Positions 1 to 6,824 of a DNA stretch of 13,128 nucleotides are shown here, piece after piece; position 1 is the first letter of the stretch, and every line of letters starts with the position of its first letter. Under the pieces are notes generated by a model. It had not been told where the DNA came from. It saw nothing but the letters and a program-made list of their open reading frames with translations, and made no database searches. Made by a program: the position numbers and the translations under genes. The DNA comes from Thermotogae bacterium. GTDB lineage: Bacteria > Thermotogota > Thermotogae > B3-G13. Where the stretch lies: the NCBI GenBank assembly GCA_015486095.1, contig WFSK01000027.1:1-13128 (forward strand), given 5' to 3'.

Positions 1-2056
1 ATAAAGGGGTCGTCTTTATGTTCAAAAATATGGTATCTCCGTTTTTCCCTTGAATTCTATACTCGCTCAGTTCCATAGATTCTTTATTCGACAGGGTCTT
101 ATCTACGATGGGAGTTATATCGCTTAAAGATGGCACTGCCTCCTCAAATTTAGCATTCACCATACTACTTCGACTTTTACCAAATATACGTTCGGCTTCT
201 TTATTCCAGAACTTTATCATATGGTTTTCGTTCAGAACTATTATGGCTATGTTTACTCCCTCCACTATACTCTCATTGAATTCTTTGAGATATCTTATAT
301 ATTCATTCCGGCTCTCCAATTCTGCCTTTTTACTTCTCAAAGAATCGTAATTTCTGATCGCCTCGACTGCTAAACCTGCCTGCGTGGAGAATAGGCGCAG
401 TATCTCTACATTTATATCTGTAAAAGGTTTCCGCGTAATGTAATTATCTACTATAACTAATCCTACAGTATCGTATCTCGCTACCAATGGAAATATAACG
501 AATTCATCGATATGAAGGATTTTCACCAGATAATCGTATTTGTCAGGTTCGCTTTTAACCATCTCCGGTTTAACGTGTATAATCTCTTTATTTTCTATCA
601 CTCTCTTGATGATCTCATTCTTCCCGTAATCGAGTTGCAATTCCTTGGCACGTAGATTTAAAGGGGAATTCATATTAACTCTGGATGCCTCTGACCTCAG
701 AAAATCAGATAATCTTTTGAACTTCCCACATTCCATATCAACTTCTGTCCATATTCGTGTTACATCCTCCCCTTCTGCAGGACCTACCCACATAGCACCT
801 CGAAGATGTGAATTGACTTCTTTCAGGAGGAGAAGTGCCCTATTGTATCCGAGTCCCTTTCCTGCAGTTATACCTGTTAACATCACCTTCATTAGTTCTG
901 TAGATGAATAAACGGAACGCATAGCTTCATTTACCTCATTCAGTATGCTGAGTTGTTTTACACGTTCCCTTTCTTCTACTCTCAATTTTTCGTTTTTCTC
1001 ATACATGGTTTTCAATCTTGTGTTTTCTATCCTAAGCTTCTCATATAATCTTTCTATCTTAACGTTAAGGGAAATTCGATTCGCCATATCACTTAACAAA
1101 GCCTCATCAAATGAATCAAAATGTTTATATGGCCTGTAATCCTTACTTTCCGCCTTGTTTGCGAGTAATATCACTCCTGTAACTTCATCGTTATCCAACA
1201 GAGGGGCAACTATCGCTGATTTCACCGTAGGAGCAATGATATCCTGAGTAGGTTGTATTTCTGTATTCTTGCCTGTATAGAGTAGTGAGGTCTTGTCTCG
1301 TGCCACGATACCTATCAATCCATGTCCTACCGAGATCTCCTTTTGTAGGATATCATTTTCTTCTATACCTTCTTTAAAAGCACATCGCAAATGCCCATCT
1401 TTGGAGAGCCATATCATGGCGATCTCCGCCTCGAAGATATCTTTAAGGATTTTTATCGATTCCTCATATAACTCATCTATTCCTTTAACCTCGGATATAG
1501 CCCTTATGAGCTTTTCCGATGCCAGTAGCTTCTTATTTGCATCCATAAGCATCTTATGTTCGATCATCATTTCCATTATGTGGGATATTCCGTAGAAAAG
1601 GTCTTTCAATTTATTTTCATTTTCCTCACTTACATTTTCCATACTTCGACTTAAAAGTACAGTTAAACCAACAATTCCTGAGGAATTAATCATAGGTATT
1701 AATATCATATTCCCCTCACGCTCTTCTGTGATCTTGCCGATGATTTCTGATGTTTCCAGTTCTTGTAACGATATGGCCTTAATACATTCTTTCTCGAAAC
1801 ATTCCTTAAGGATAGCACTTTCATTTAACTTCAATTTGAATTTACCTTTACGCTCATCGCTGGGATAGCTTCCTATCAACCTGAATAGATGACGAGTTCT
1901 TTCGTAGGCAAATACAAAGGTCTTATCTACCCCAAATTCATCTTTAAGGATCCTTGCCAGGGTATCCAGTCGTTGGTATATATTGTCTCCCTCACCAAAA
2001 AATCTCAATATCTTAAGAGTTATTTCCGGTTCTTTCCATCCCTCTATAGGGTCCAT
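1..2056 (-). CDS. Multi-GAF/PAS sensor protein, probably a signal-transduction kinase (C-terminus cut off by the window edge)
   Basis: The reading frame is open for 685 codons from an ATG at 2056 to the left edge, with no stop, so the C-terminus is missing. A ribosome site (GAAGGTGG) lies 5-6 nt before the ATG. The gene follows the Mut7-C gene by 12 nt, suggesting one operon. Visible layout: GAF-like domain about residues 20-165; second GAF about 185-335 (ends in a typical 'SAIVAPLLDNDEVTGVILLAN' type core at about 280-300); charged coiled coil 335-372; third GAF about 372-570 (core 'DEFVIFPLVARYDTVGLVIV' at about 517-536); short coiled coil 570-592; PAS domain from about 592, still open at 685. 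There is no signal peptide or membrane segment, so the part seen is cytosolic. GAF/PAS strings of this type usually end in a histidine kinase, a GGDEF domain or a SpoIIE-type phosphatase; which one cannot be seen. Ligands are unknown. Confidence 0.88.
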   Translation of the reverse strand, partial: MDPIEGWKEPEITLKILRFFGEGDNIYQRLDTLARILKDEFGVDKTFVFAYERTRHLFRLIGSYPSDERKGKFKLKLNESAILKECFEKECIKAISLQELETSEIIGKITEEREGNMILIPMINSSGIVGLTVLLSRSMENVSEENENKLKDLFYGISHIMEMMIEHKMLMDANKKLLASEKLIRAISEVKGIDELYEESIKILKDIFEAEIAMIWLSKDGHLRCAFKEGIEENDILQKEISVGHGLIGIVARDKTSLLYTGKNTEIQPTQDIIAPTVKSAIVAPLLDNDEVTGVILLANKAESKDYRPYKHFDSFDEALLSDMANRISLNVKIERLYEKLRIENTRLKTMYEKNEKLRVEERERVKQLSILNEVNEAMRSVYSSTELMKVMLTGITAGKGLGYNRALLLLKEVNSHLRGAMWVGPAEGEDVTRIWTEVDMECGKFKRLSDFLRSEASRVNMNSPLNLRAKELQLDYGKNEIIKRVIENKEIIHVKPEMVKSEPDKYDYLVKILHIDEFVIFPLVARYDTVGLVIVDNYITRKPFTDINVEILRLFSTQAGLAVEAIRNYDSLRSKKAELESRNEYIRYLKEFNESIVEGVNIAIIVLNENHMIKFWNKEAERIFGKSRSSMVNAKFEEAVPSLSDITPIVDKTLSNKESMELSEYRIQGKNGDTIFLNIKTTPL

Positions 2057-2068
2057 CGAATCCACCTT

Positions 2069-2536
2069 CTATCGCATATTTCCCAGCACCTCGGTGATCT
2101 TTTCTTCCATATGCTCAACATGTGTTCCTTTCCAATAGATCCTACCGCATTTCGGACAAATATAAAAATTCTCATGTGTCGAATAGGTATATTCAGGCAC
2201 CTTCCCTCTTACGGATTCTTTACTCGTCGGTTCGAGTTTCGTGTTACAAACGATACAGCGAGAAAAGCAACGTATATCTTTAGAAGATATGTTGAACCTT
2301 TTCACAACACTTTTCAACTGCGAACGCCAGGAATCGCTCTTCAACAAATATGCTTTATCCTTATTCTCAACTCTTGTGAACAATGCAATATCCTTCGTCA
2401 AAAGAATGCGATCACTTTTATTTATCATATCGATGATCTTGGATTCTTCTATATCTGCAAAATACTCGACGTCAAAACCCAATATTCTCAAATATTTTGC
2501 TAACTTACCCAACATCCTATCGGCAAAGAACTTCAT
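2069..2536 (-). CDS. Mut7-C RNase domain protein with C-terminal zinc ribbon
   Basis: 155 residues. The N-terminal half is the PIN-like Mut7-C fold, recognised from its opening (MKFFADRMLGKLAKYLRILG) and the 'ILLTKD' strand; the acidic residues Asp6, Asp22 and Asp49 are candidate metal ligands. The C-terminal half carries two CxxC pairs, Cys94/Cys97 and Cys127/Cys130, forming a zinc ribbon, followed by 'GRIYWKGTH', which is typical of the family. The family is thought to be a ribonuclease; its substrate in bacteria is not established. The ATG at 2536 is preceded by GGAGGG at very short spacing, and a possible extended -10 (TGATAAAAT, 2549-2557) sits just upstream, so the message may have a very short leader. 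It is the first gene before the GAF/PAS sensor, and the pair is separated from ppdK by that gene's terminator. Confidence 0.85.
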   Translation of the reverse strand: MKFFADRMLGKLAKYLRILGFDVEYFADIEESKIIDMINKSDRILLTKDIALFTRVENKDKAYLLKSDSWRSQLKSVVKRFNISSKDIRCFSRCIVCNTKLEPTSKESVRGKVPEYTYSTHENFYICPKCGRIYWKGTHVEHMEEKITEVLGNMR

Positions 2537-2717
2537 TTCCCTCCAGATATTTTATCACATTTTATTCCAGAAAAAACCAGATACACCGAGTTATTCCGTT
2601 AAAAGTCCTTTCATACTCGGAACTCGCTTTCCTTCATCCCATACTTTTATCATATAAGATTCGAAGATCTTTCGGATAGATAAGCAAGGAATACCATCGC
2701 CAGAAAGACAACGATAA

Positions 2718-2749
2718 AATAAAAGGGATGCTTCAGCATCCCTTTTATT
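2718..2749 (-). terminator. Intrinsic terminator of the infC-rpmI-rplT-ppdK unit
   Basis: An 11-bp perfect stem (2721-2731 with 2736-2746, loop TTCA), extendable by three A-T pairs to 2718-2749. Read on the minus strand it ends in TTTT followed by ATTTTATCG. It lies 12 nt after the ppdK stop. Confidence 0.93.
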
Positions 2750-2761
2750 CATGATCTTTGC

Positions 2762-5419
2762 TCATGCTTTACTTTTCAATGCAGCGTGAGCCGCAGCAAG
2801 TCTTGCGATAGGAACCCTGAAGGGAGAGCAACTCACGTAGTCAAGACCTGCTTGATGGCAGAATTCGATGGAGTCCGGGTCTCCTCCATGTTCACCACAT
2901 ATACCGATCTCCAATCTCGGATTCGTCTTTCTACCCAATTCCACACCTATTTTTACAAGCTTTCCAACTCCATCCCTATCGAGTGTTATAAATGGTTCGT
3001 GAGGTAATATATTCTCTCTGAGATAATATGGCAAGAAAGTTGCTTCCGCATCATCTCTACTGTATGCAAAGGTCGTCTGGGTTAGATCGTTGGTCCCGTA
3101 AGAGAAGAAATCTGCATATTGTGCGATCTGATCGGCTGTTAGAGCAGCTCTCGGAACTTCTACCATCGTTCCTACCTGGTAATCGATCCTTACATTGGTA
3201 TCCTTAAAGATTTCTTCTACTTTATTCACCGTTCTTTCCCTAAGTATCTTCATTTCATTTACATGACCGATCAAAGGAAGCATTATCTTGGGCTTGGGAT
3301 CGAATCCCTCCTCTTTGAGCTGAACGGCTGCTCTCATTATTGCCTCGACCTGCATCTCATATATCTCAGGATATATTATACCTACCCTGCATCCTCTAAA
3401 GCCGATCATGGGATTGAATTCTGCCAATTCCTTCGATCGCTTCAATTGTTTTTCCTTTTTCTTTAGGAGATCTGGGTCTTTCCCACTTGCTTTAAGTTCC
3501 TCGATTTCACGCTCCAATCTTTCTCTCTGAGGTAAGAATTCATGGAGAGGAGGATCTAACAACCTTATAATAACTGGTAATCCATCCATTGCCTTCAATA
3601 TGTCGTAAAAATCTTGTTTCTGGACATCTCTCAATTTCTCCAAATATGCTATCCTTTCTTCTCTTGTCTCAGCTATGATCATATCCTGCATCACAGGTAA
3701 TCTGTCCGGCTTTAAGAACATCCTCTCAGTACGACACAGTCCGATACCCTCTGCACCATAATTCCTTGCCCTCGTTGCCTCTTCAGGGGTATTGGCGTTT
3801 GCCCTTACACCGAGTTTCCTGATCTCATCTGCATAAGAAAGTAGATCTTTCATCTCTTTAGAGAGTCCCGGTTCTATCATCGGTACTTCGCCAAGGATCA
3901 CATTTCCCGTAGAACCATCTATAGTTATCGTATCATTTTCTTTTACAACGACATTGTTAACACTAAACATCCTTTTCTCGATGTCTAACTTTATAGATTC
4001 CGCACCAACTATGCATGGTTTCCCCATACCCCTTGCAACGACAGCTGCATGGGCAGTCATCCCTCCTCTGGAGGTGAGGATACCAGCAGAATACGCCATC
4101 CCCTCGATATCTTCGGGCGTTGTCTCCGGCCTAACCAAGATGACCATCTCTCCATTCTTTCCTCTCTGAGCTGCTTCGTTTACATCGAACACCACTTTCC
4201 CCGCTGCCGCACCAGGAGAGGCAGGAAGTCCCTTCGCAATGGGTTCCACTCTTACAGTAGGGTCGATCATCTTATGGAGTAGTTGGTCTATATGTTCAGG
4301 TGTAACCCTCGATACAGCTTCTTCTTTCGTTATCAAACCTTCATTGACCATATCAACGGCAATCTTCACGGCTGCCAATGCAGTCCTTTTACCCGTTCTC
4401 GTCTGGAGTAGATACAGCTTGCCTCGCTCTACAGTGAATTCGGTATCCTGCATATCTTTATAATGTCGCTCTAATTTATCGAATACATCTGTAAGTTGCT
4501 TGTATATTTCGGGATATCTCTTATCCAATTCATCCAGAGGAAGAGGCGTTCTTATACCAGCTACTACATCTTCACCTTGAGCATTGAAGAGGAATTCTCC
4601 ATAATATTTCTTCTCACCGGTCGAAGGGTTTCTCGTAAAACCCACACCTGTACCAGAATCTTCTCCCATATTACCAAAGACCATCGCCACAACGTTAACT
4701 GCCGTTCCTAAGAGCTGCCCTTCAGCGATTTTGTTTATCTCCCTGTATTTTATTGCTCTTGGATTATTCCAGGAGCCAAAGACAGCATCTATCGCCATTT
4801 GAAGTTGTTTTTTGGGAGACTGAGGAAAGGATTTTCCCTCTTTCTCATAGAGTCTTTTATATCGTTCTATGACTTCTTTCAGTGCATTCTCATCTAACTC
4901 AGTATCGGATTTAGCACCCTTTTCATCTTTTACTTTCTGTAACTCTGCTTCGAATTTTCCGTGTTCGATCCCCAATACCACATCTCCAAACATCTGTATA
5001 AATCGCCTATACGCATCGTATGCAAATCTCCTGTTACCAGTAACTTCTGCCAAACCTTCGACACTTTCATCGTTCAATCCAAGGTTGAGAACAGTATCCA
5101 TCATGCCTGGCATGGATACGGCTGCTCCAGAGCGTACAGACACCAATAGGGGATTTTGGGGATCCCCCAATTTCTTACCCGTAGTTTCTTCGAGTTTGTT
5201 TAAAGCGGATTCGATCTCTTCATCGAGACCTGCTGGGTATGTTTTACCGTGTTTGTAATAGTAATCGCATACCTCAGCAGATATGGTGAACCCCGGCGGT
5301 ACAGGTATTCCTAAATTGGTCATTTCCGCCAAACCTGCGCCCTTTCCACCCAATATTGCCTTCATGCTAGCGTTGCCTTCTGCAACACCATTGCCAAATG
5401 AATAAACGAATTTTTTCAT
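2762..5419 (-). CDS. ppdK: Pyruvate, phosphate dikinase
   Basis: 885 residues, the usual length for bacterial PPDK. It interconverts pyruvate + ATP + Pi and phosphoenolpyruvate + AMP + PPi in the cytosol, for gluconeogenesis or for PPi-linked glycolysis in anaerobes. Domains in order: ATP-grasp nucleotide-binding part (about 1-345, with 'GGKGAGLAEMTNLGIPVPPGFT' near the start), phosphohistidine swivelling domain (about 390-510, 'SRGGMTAHAAVVARG', catalytic His457 with Thr455, the position used by regulatory kinases), and PEP/pyruvate TIM barrel (about 520-885, 'GTNDLTQ', catalytic Cys841 in 'GICGEHGGD'). All key residues are present. I chose ATG at 5419 rather than an in-frame GTG at 5428, because that GTG overlaps the AGGAGG ribosome site, which stands 8 nt before the ATG. 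That site also overlaps the rplT stop (12-nt gap), so ppdK is joined to the ribosomal protein operon. Confidence 0.98.
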   Translation of the reverse strand: MKKFVYSFGNGVAEGNASMKAILGGKGAGLAEMTNLGIPVPPGFTISAEVCDYYYKHGKTYPAGLDEEIESALNKLEETTGKKLGDPQNPLLVSVRSGAAVSMPGMMDTVLNLGLNDESVEGLAEVTGNRRFAYDAYRRFIQMFGDVVLGIEHGKFEAELQKVKDEKGAKSDTELDENALKEVIERYKRLYEKEGKSFPQSPKKQLQMAIDAVFGSWNNPRAIKYREINKIAEGQLLGTAVNVVAMVFGNMGEDSGTGVGFTRNPSTGEKKYYGEFLFNAQGEDVVAGIRTPLPLDELDKRYPEIYKQLTDVFDKLERHYKDMQDTEFTVERGKLYLLQTRTGKRTALAAVKIAVDMVNEGLITKEEAVSRVTPEHIDQLLHKMIDPTVRVEPIAKGLPASPGAAAGKVVFDVNEAAQRGKNGEMVILVRPETTPEDIEGMAYSAGILTSRGGMTAHAAVVARGMGKPCIVGAESIKLDIEKRMFSVNNVVVKENDTITIDGSTGNVILGEVPMIEPGLSKEMKDLLSYADEIRKLGVRANANTPEEATRARNYGAEGIGLCRTERMFLKPDRLPVMQDMIIAETREERIAYLEKLRDVQKQDFYDILKAMDGLPVIIRLLDPPLHEFLPQRERLEREIEELKASGKDPDLLKKKEKQLKRSKELAEFNPMIGFRGCRVGIIYPEIYEMQVEAIMRAAVQLKEEGFDPKPKIMLPLIGHVNEMKILRERTVNKVEEIFKDTNVRIDYQVGTMVEVPRAALTADQIAQYADFFSYGTNDLTQTTFAYSRDDAEATFLPYYLRENILPHEPFITLDRDGVGKLVKIGVELGRKTNPRLEIGICGEHGGDPDSIEFCHQAGLDYVSCSPFRVPIARLAAAHAALKSKA

Positions 5420-5431
5420 TCTATACACCTC

Positions 5432-5788
5432 CTACTCGATCTTTTGCTTCGCTATAGATACGAGTTCCTTAAAGGCATTCATATCATTTAAAGCCATATC
5501 AGCTAACATCTTCCTGTTTATTTCGATGTTTGCAAGCTTTAAACCATAGATCAACTGACTGTACTTCATTCCTTCGCACCGGGCTGCAGCGTTTATCCTG
5601 GTTATCCACAACCTGCGGAACATTCCCTTCTTATCTTTTCTGTCATTATAGGAATGAACACCCGCATGAATGATGGCTTCCTTAGCCACTTTATATCTGT
5701 CACTACGTGCCCCTCTATATCCCTTGGCAGCCTTCAAGATCTTCTTTGCCTTCCTCCTGGCATTCACGCTTCTTTTCACACGAGCCAT
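5432..5788 (-). CDS. rplT: Large-subunit ribosomal protein L20 (bL20)
   Basis: 118 residues, full length and highly basic, starting MARVKRSVNARRKAKKILKAAKGYRGARS and containing the conserved 'FRRLWITRINAAAR' segment. L20 binds 23S rRNA early in 50S assembly. In several bacteria it also represses its own infC-rpmI-rplT operon by binding the mRNA. The ATG at 5788 has an AAGGAGGAG site at good spacing. It lies 21 nt after rpmI and 12 nt before ppdK, in the classical infC-rpmI-rplT order. Confidence 0.99.
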   Translation of the reverse strand: MARVKRSVNARRKAKKILKAAKGYRGARSDRYKVAKEAIIHAGVHSYNDRKDKKGMFRRLWITRINAAARCEGMKYSQLIYGLKLANIEINRKMLADMALNDMNAFKELVSIAKQKIE

Positions 5789-5809
5789 ATGATTCTCCTC
5801 CTTTGCTGT

Positions 5810-6004
5810 TTATGCTCCCAACATTCTCTTCACCTTTTTAGAATCGCTCTTAGAAACTTCCCCTGGAATCCTCAAATTCCTTATACGTCTCTCGCTTTTA
5901 TTCAAGGCCTTATGCTTGTGAAAGGCTTTTTTGTGCATTATCTTGCCATTCTTACTTATCCAGAACCTCTTAGCAGCACCACGGCGAGTCTTCATCTTAG
6001 GCAT
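5810..6004 (-). CDS. rpmI: Large-subunit ribosomal protein L35 (bL35)
   Basis: 64 residues, complete, starting MPKMKTRRGAAKRFWISKNGKI, the family signature, followed by the basic 'HKHKALNKSERRIRNLR' region. It is a structural component of the 50S subunit. The start ATG at 6004 has GGGAGGT 8 nt upstream. It sits 18 nt after infC and 21 nt before rplT, with each gene carrying its own ribosome site. Confidence 0.99.
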   Translation of the reverse strand: MPKMKTRRGAAKRFWISKNGKIMHKKAFHKHKALNKSERRIRNLRIPGEVSKSDSKKVKRMLGA

Positions 6005-6022
6005 CGTAACAAACCTCCCTTT

Positions 6023-6562
6023 TCAATTTTTCTTTGGAACAAGCATCATAAACATATCCCTACCCACAAGATTGGGTTTGGATTCTACTACTCCTATTTC
6101 TGAAACATCCTTTGCTACCCTATCTAATATATCCCTACCCTGCTCGACGAAAGACATTTCTCTGCCTCTGAACATTATCGTAACTCTTACTTTGTTCCCT
6201 GCTTTCAAGAATCTAATTATATGCCCCAACTTCGTCTGATAATCATGTTCATCGATCTTTGGTCTGAATTTTATCTGTTTGAGTATATTTTTCTTTTGAT
6301 TTTTTCTACTACGTTTATTCTTCTTGCTCTGCTCATACCTATACTTTCCGTAATCCATTATCTTTACAACCGGAGGATCGGCATCGGGTGCCACCATGAC
6401 CAGATCGAGATCATATTCCTTTGCTTTATTCAACGCCTCTTCTCTATTAACTATCCCTAATTGTTTACCATCCGGCCCTATAAGCCTAACAACCCCAGTC
6501 TTTACCCTATGATCGTCATTTATTATGGTATTGCTACCTATATTTTTCCAACCCCCATCAAT
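6023..6562 (-). CDS. infC: Translation initiation factor IF-3, starting at a non-AUG (AUU) codon
   Basis: IF-3 binds the 30S subunit, prevents premature 50S joining and proofreads the start codon and initiator tRNA. Homology does not stop at the first ordinary start-like codon (TTG at 6433): the conserved N-domain continues upstream in frame ('INDDHRVKTGVVRLIGPDGKQLGIVNREEA'). The frame stays open to a TGA at 6577-6575, and between that stop and the N-domain there is no ATG, GTG or TTG. The best start is ATT at 6562, giving 179 residues, a normal IF-3 length: N-domain about 13-78, Lys-rich linker about 79-92, C-domain about 93-179. AUU is the known infC start in E. coli and some other bacteria, where it allows IF-3 to repress itself. 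A perfect AAGGAGGTGA site (6584-6575) lies 12 nt upstream. The protein identity is certain; the start codon is inferred. Confidence 0.96.
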   Translation of the reverse strand: MDGGWKNIGSNTIINDDHRVKTGVVRLIGPDGKQLGIVNREEALNKAKEYDLDLVMVAPDADPPVVKIMDYGKYRYEQSKKNKRSRKNQKKNILKQIKFRPKIDEHDYQTKLGHIIRFLKAGNKVRVTIMFRGREMSFVEQGRDILDRVAKDVSEIGVVESKPNLVGRDMFMMLVPKKN

Positions 6563-6563
6563 T

Positions 6564-6584
6564 AAGGAGTTGGTTCACCTCCTT
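6564..6584 (-). promoter_or_regulatory. infC ribosome-binding site inside a potential hairpin
   Basis: The AAGGAG of the Shine-Dalgarno (6584-6579) can pair with CTCCTT (6569-6564), leaving a 9-nt loop (6570-6578); the AUU start codon follows after one base. If folded, the site is hidden; if open, the SD-to-start spacing is long (12 nt). This is a plausible translational control point, but the folding is inferred. Confidence 0.5.
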
Positions 6585-6595
6585 CCATACCAAAA

Positions 6596-6688
6596 GGGAG
6601 AACGAATATTCCATTCGTTCTCCCTCTAATTTTCTACAAACCCCACATGTCAATCTGCACAGTGAGGTGAGAAGCGAATGGCTTCCAC
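6596..6688 (-). promoter_or_regulatory. infC leader attenuator with competing hairpins
   Basis: On the minus-strand RNA a 12-bp perfect hairpin (6624-6613 with 6607-6596, loop 5 nt) followed by TTTT forms a terminator just before the infC ribosome site. Its 5' half (GAGAACGAATGG, 6622-6611) is also complementary, apart from one bulged base, to an upstream segment CCATTCGCTTCTC (6681-6669), making an antiterminator. That segment can instead fold on itself as a small hairpin (6667-6688; GAAGC/GCTTC plus GTG/CAC). Three mutually exclusive structures in this order are the classic attenuator layout. The trigger (L20, IF-3, tRNA processing or something else) cannot be told from the sequence. Confidence 0.65.
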
Positions 6689-6694
6689 TTTCAG

Positions 6695-6767
6695 TGGACC
6701 ATGCAGGGCTCGAACCTGCGACCTACTGATTAAGAGTCAGTTGCTCTACCAGTTGAGCTAATGGTCC
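6695..6767 (-). tRNA. tRNA-Lys (anticodon CTT)
   Basis: 73-nt cloverleaf on the minus strand: acceptor GGACCAT/ATGGTCC, D arm GCTC/GAGC, anticodon stem ACTGA/TCAGT with loop CTCTTAA (anticodon CTT, reading AAG), T arm GCAGG-TTCGAGC-CCTGC, and discriminator A. The 3' CCA is not encoded (ACTG follows), so it must be added after 3' trimming. It is the first gene behind the strong promoter at 6796-6824, and infC follows about 130 nt later with no complete barrier but the attenuator. Confidence 0.98.
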
Positions 6768-6795
6768 TCTTATGCATTCTTTTACAGCACCTTTT

Positions 6796-6824
6796 ATTAT
6801 ATTATCTTGTCTTATCTTTGTCAA
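6796..6824 (-). promoter_or_regulatory. Consensus sigma-70-type promoter for tRNA-Lys and the infC operon
   Basis: A perfect TTGACA (6824-6819) and a perfect TATAAT (6801-6796) are separated by 17 bp on the minus strand. The expected start is near 6789, about 20 nt before the tRNA 5' end. Confidence 0.93.

Noticed and set aside
1889..2503. Plus-strand open frame of 204 codons
   Set aside because: It is antisense to the Mut7-C and GAF/PAS genes and shows no family features.
2597..2659. 20-codon minus-strand ORF (starts MIKVWDEGK) between the ppdK terminator and the Mut7-C gene
   Set aside because: No ribosome site and no recognisable homology; too short to support without conservation data.
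5420..5428. GTG at 5428 as the ppdK start (three residues longer)
   Set aside because: It lies within the AGGAGGTG ribosome site itself; the ATG at 5419 has ideal spacing and begins the conserved 'KKFVYSFG' N-terminus.
6431..6433. TTG at 6433 as the infC start
   Set aside because: It would delete the conserved first part of the IF-3 N-domain, and there is no ribosome site in front of it.
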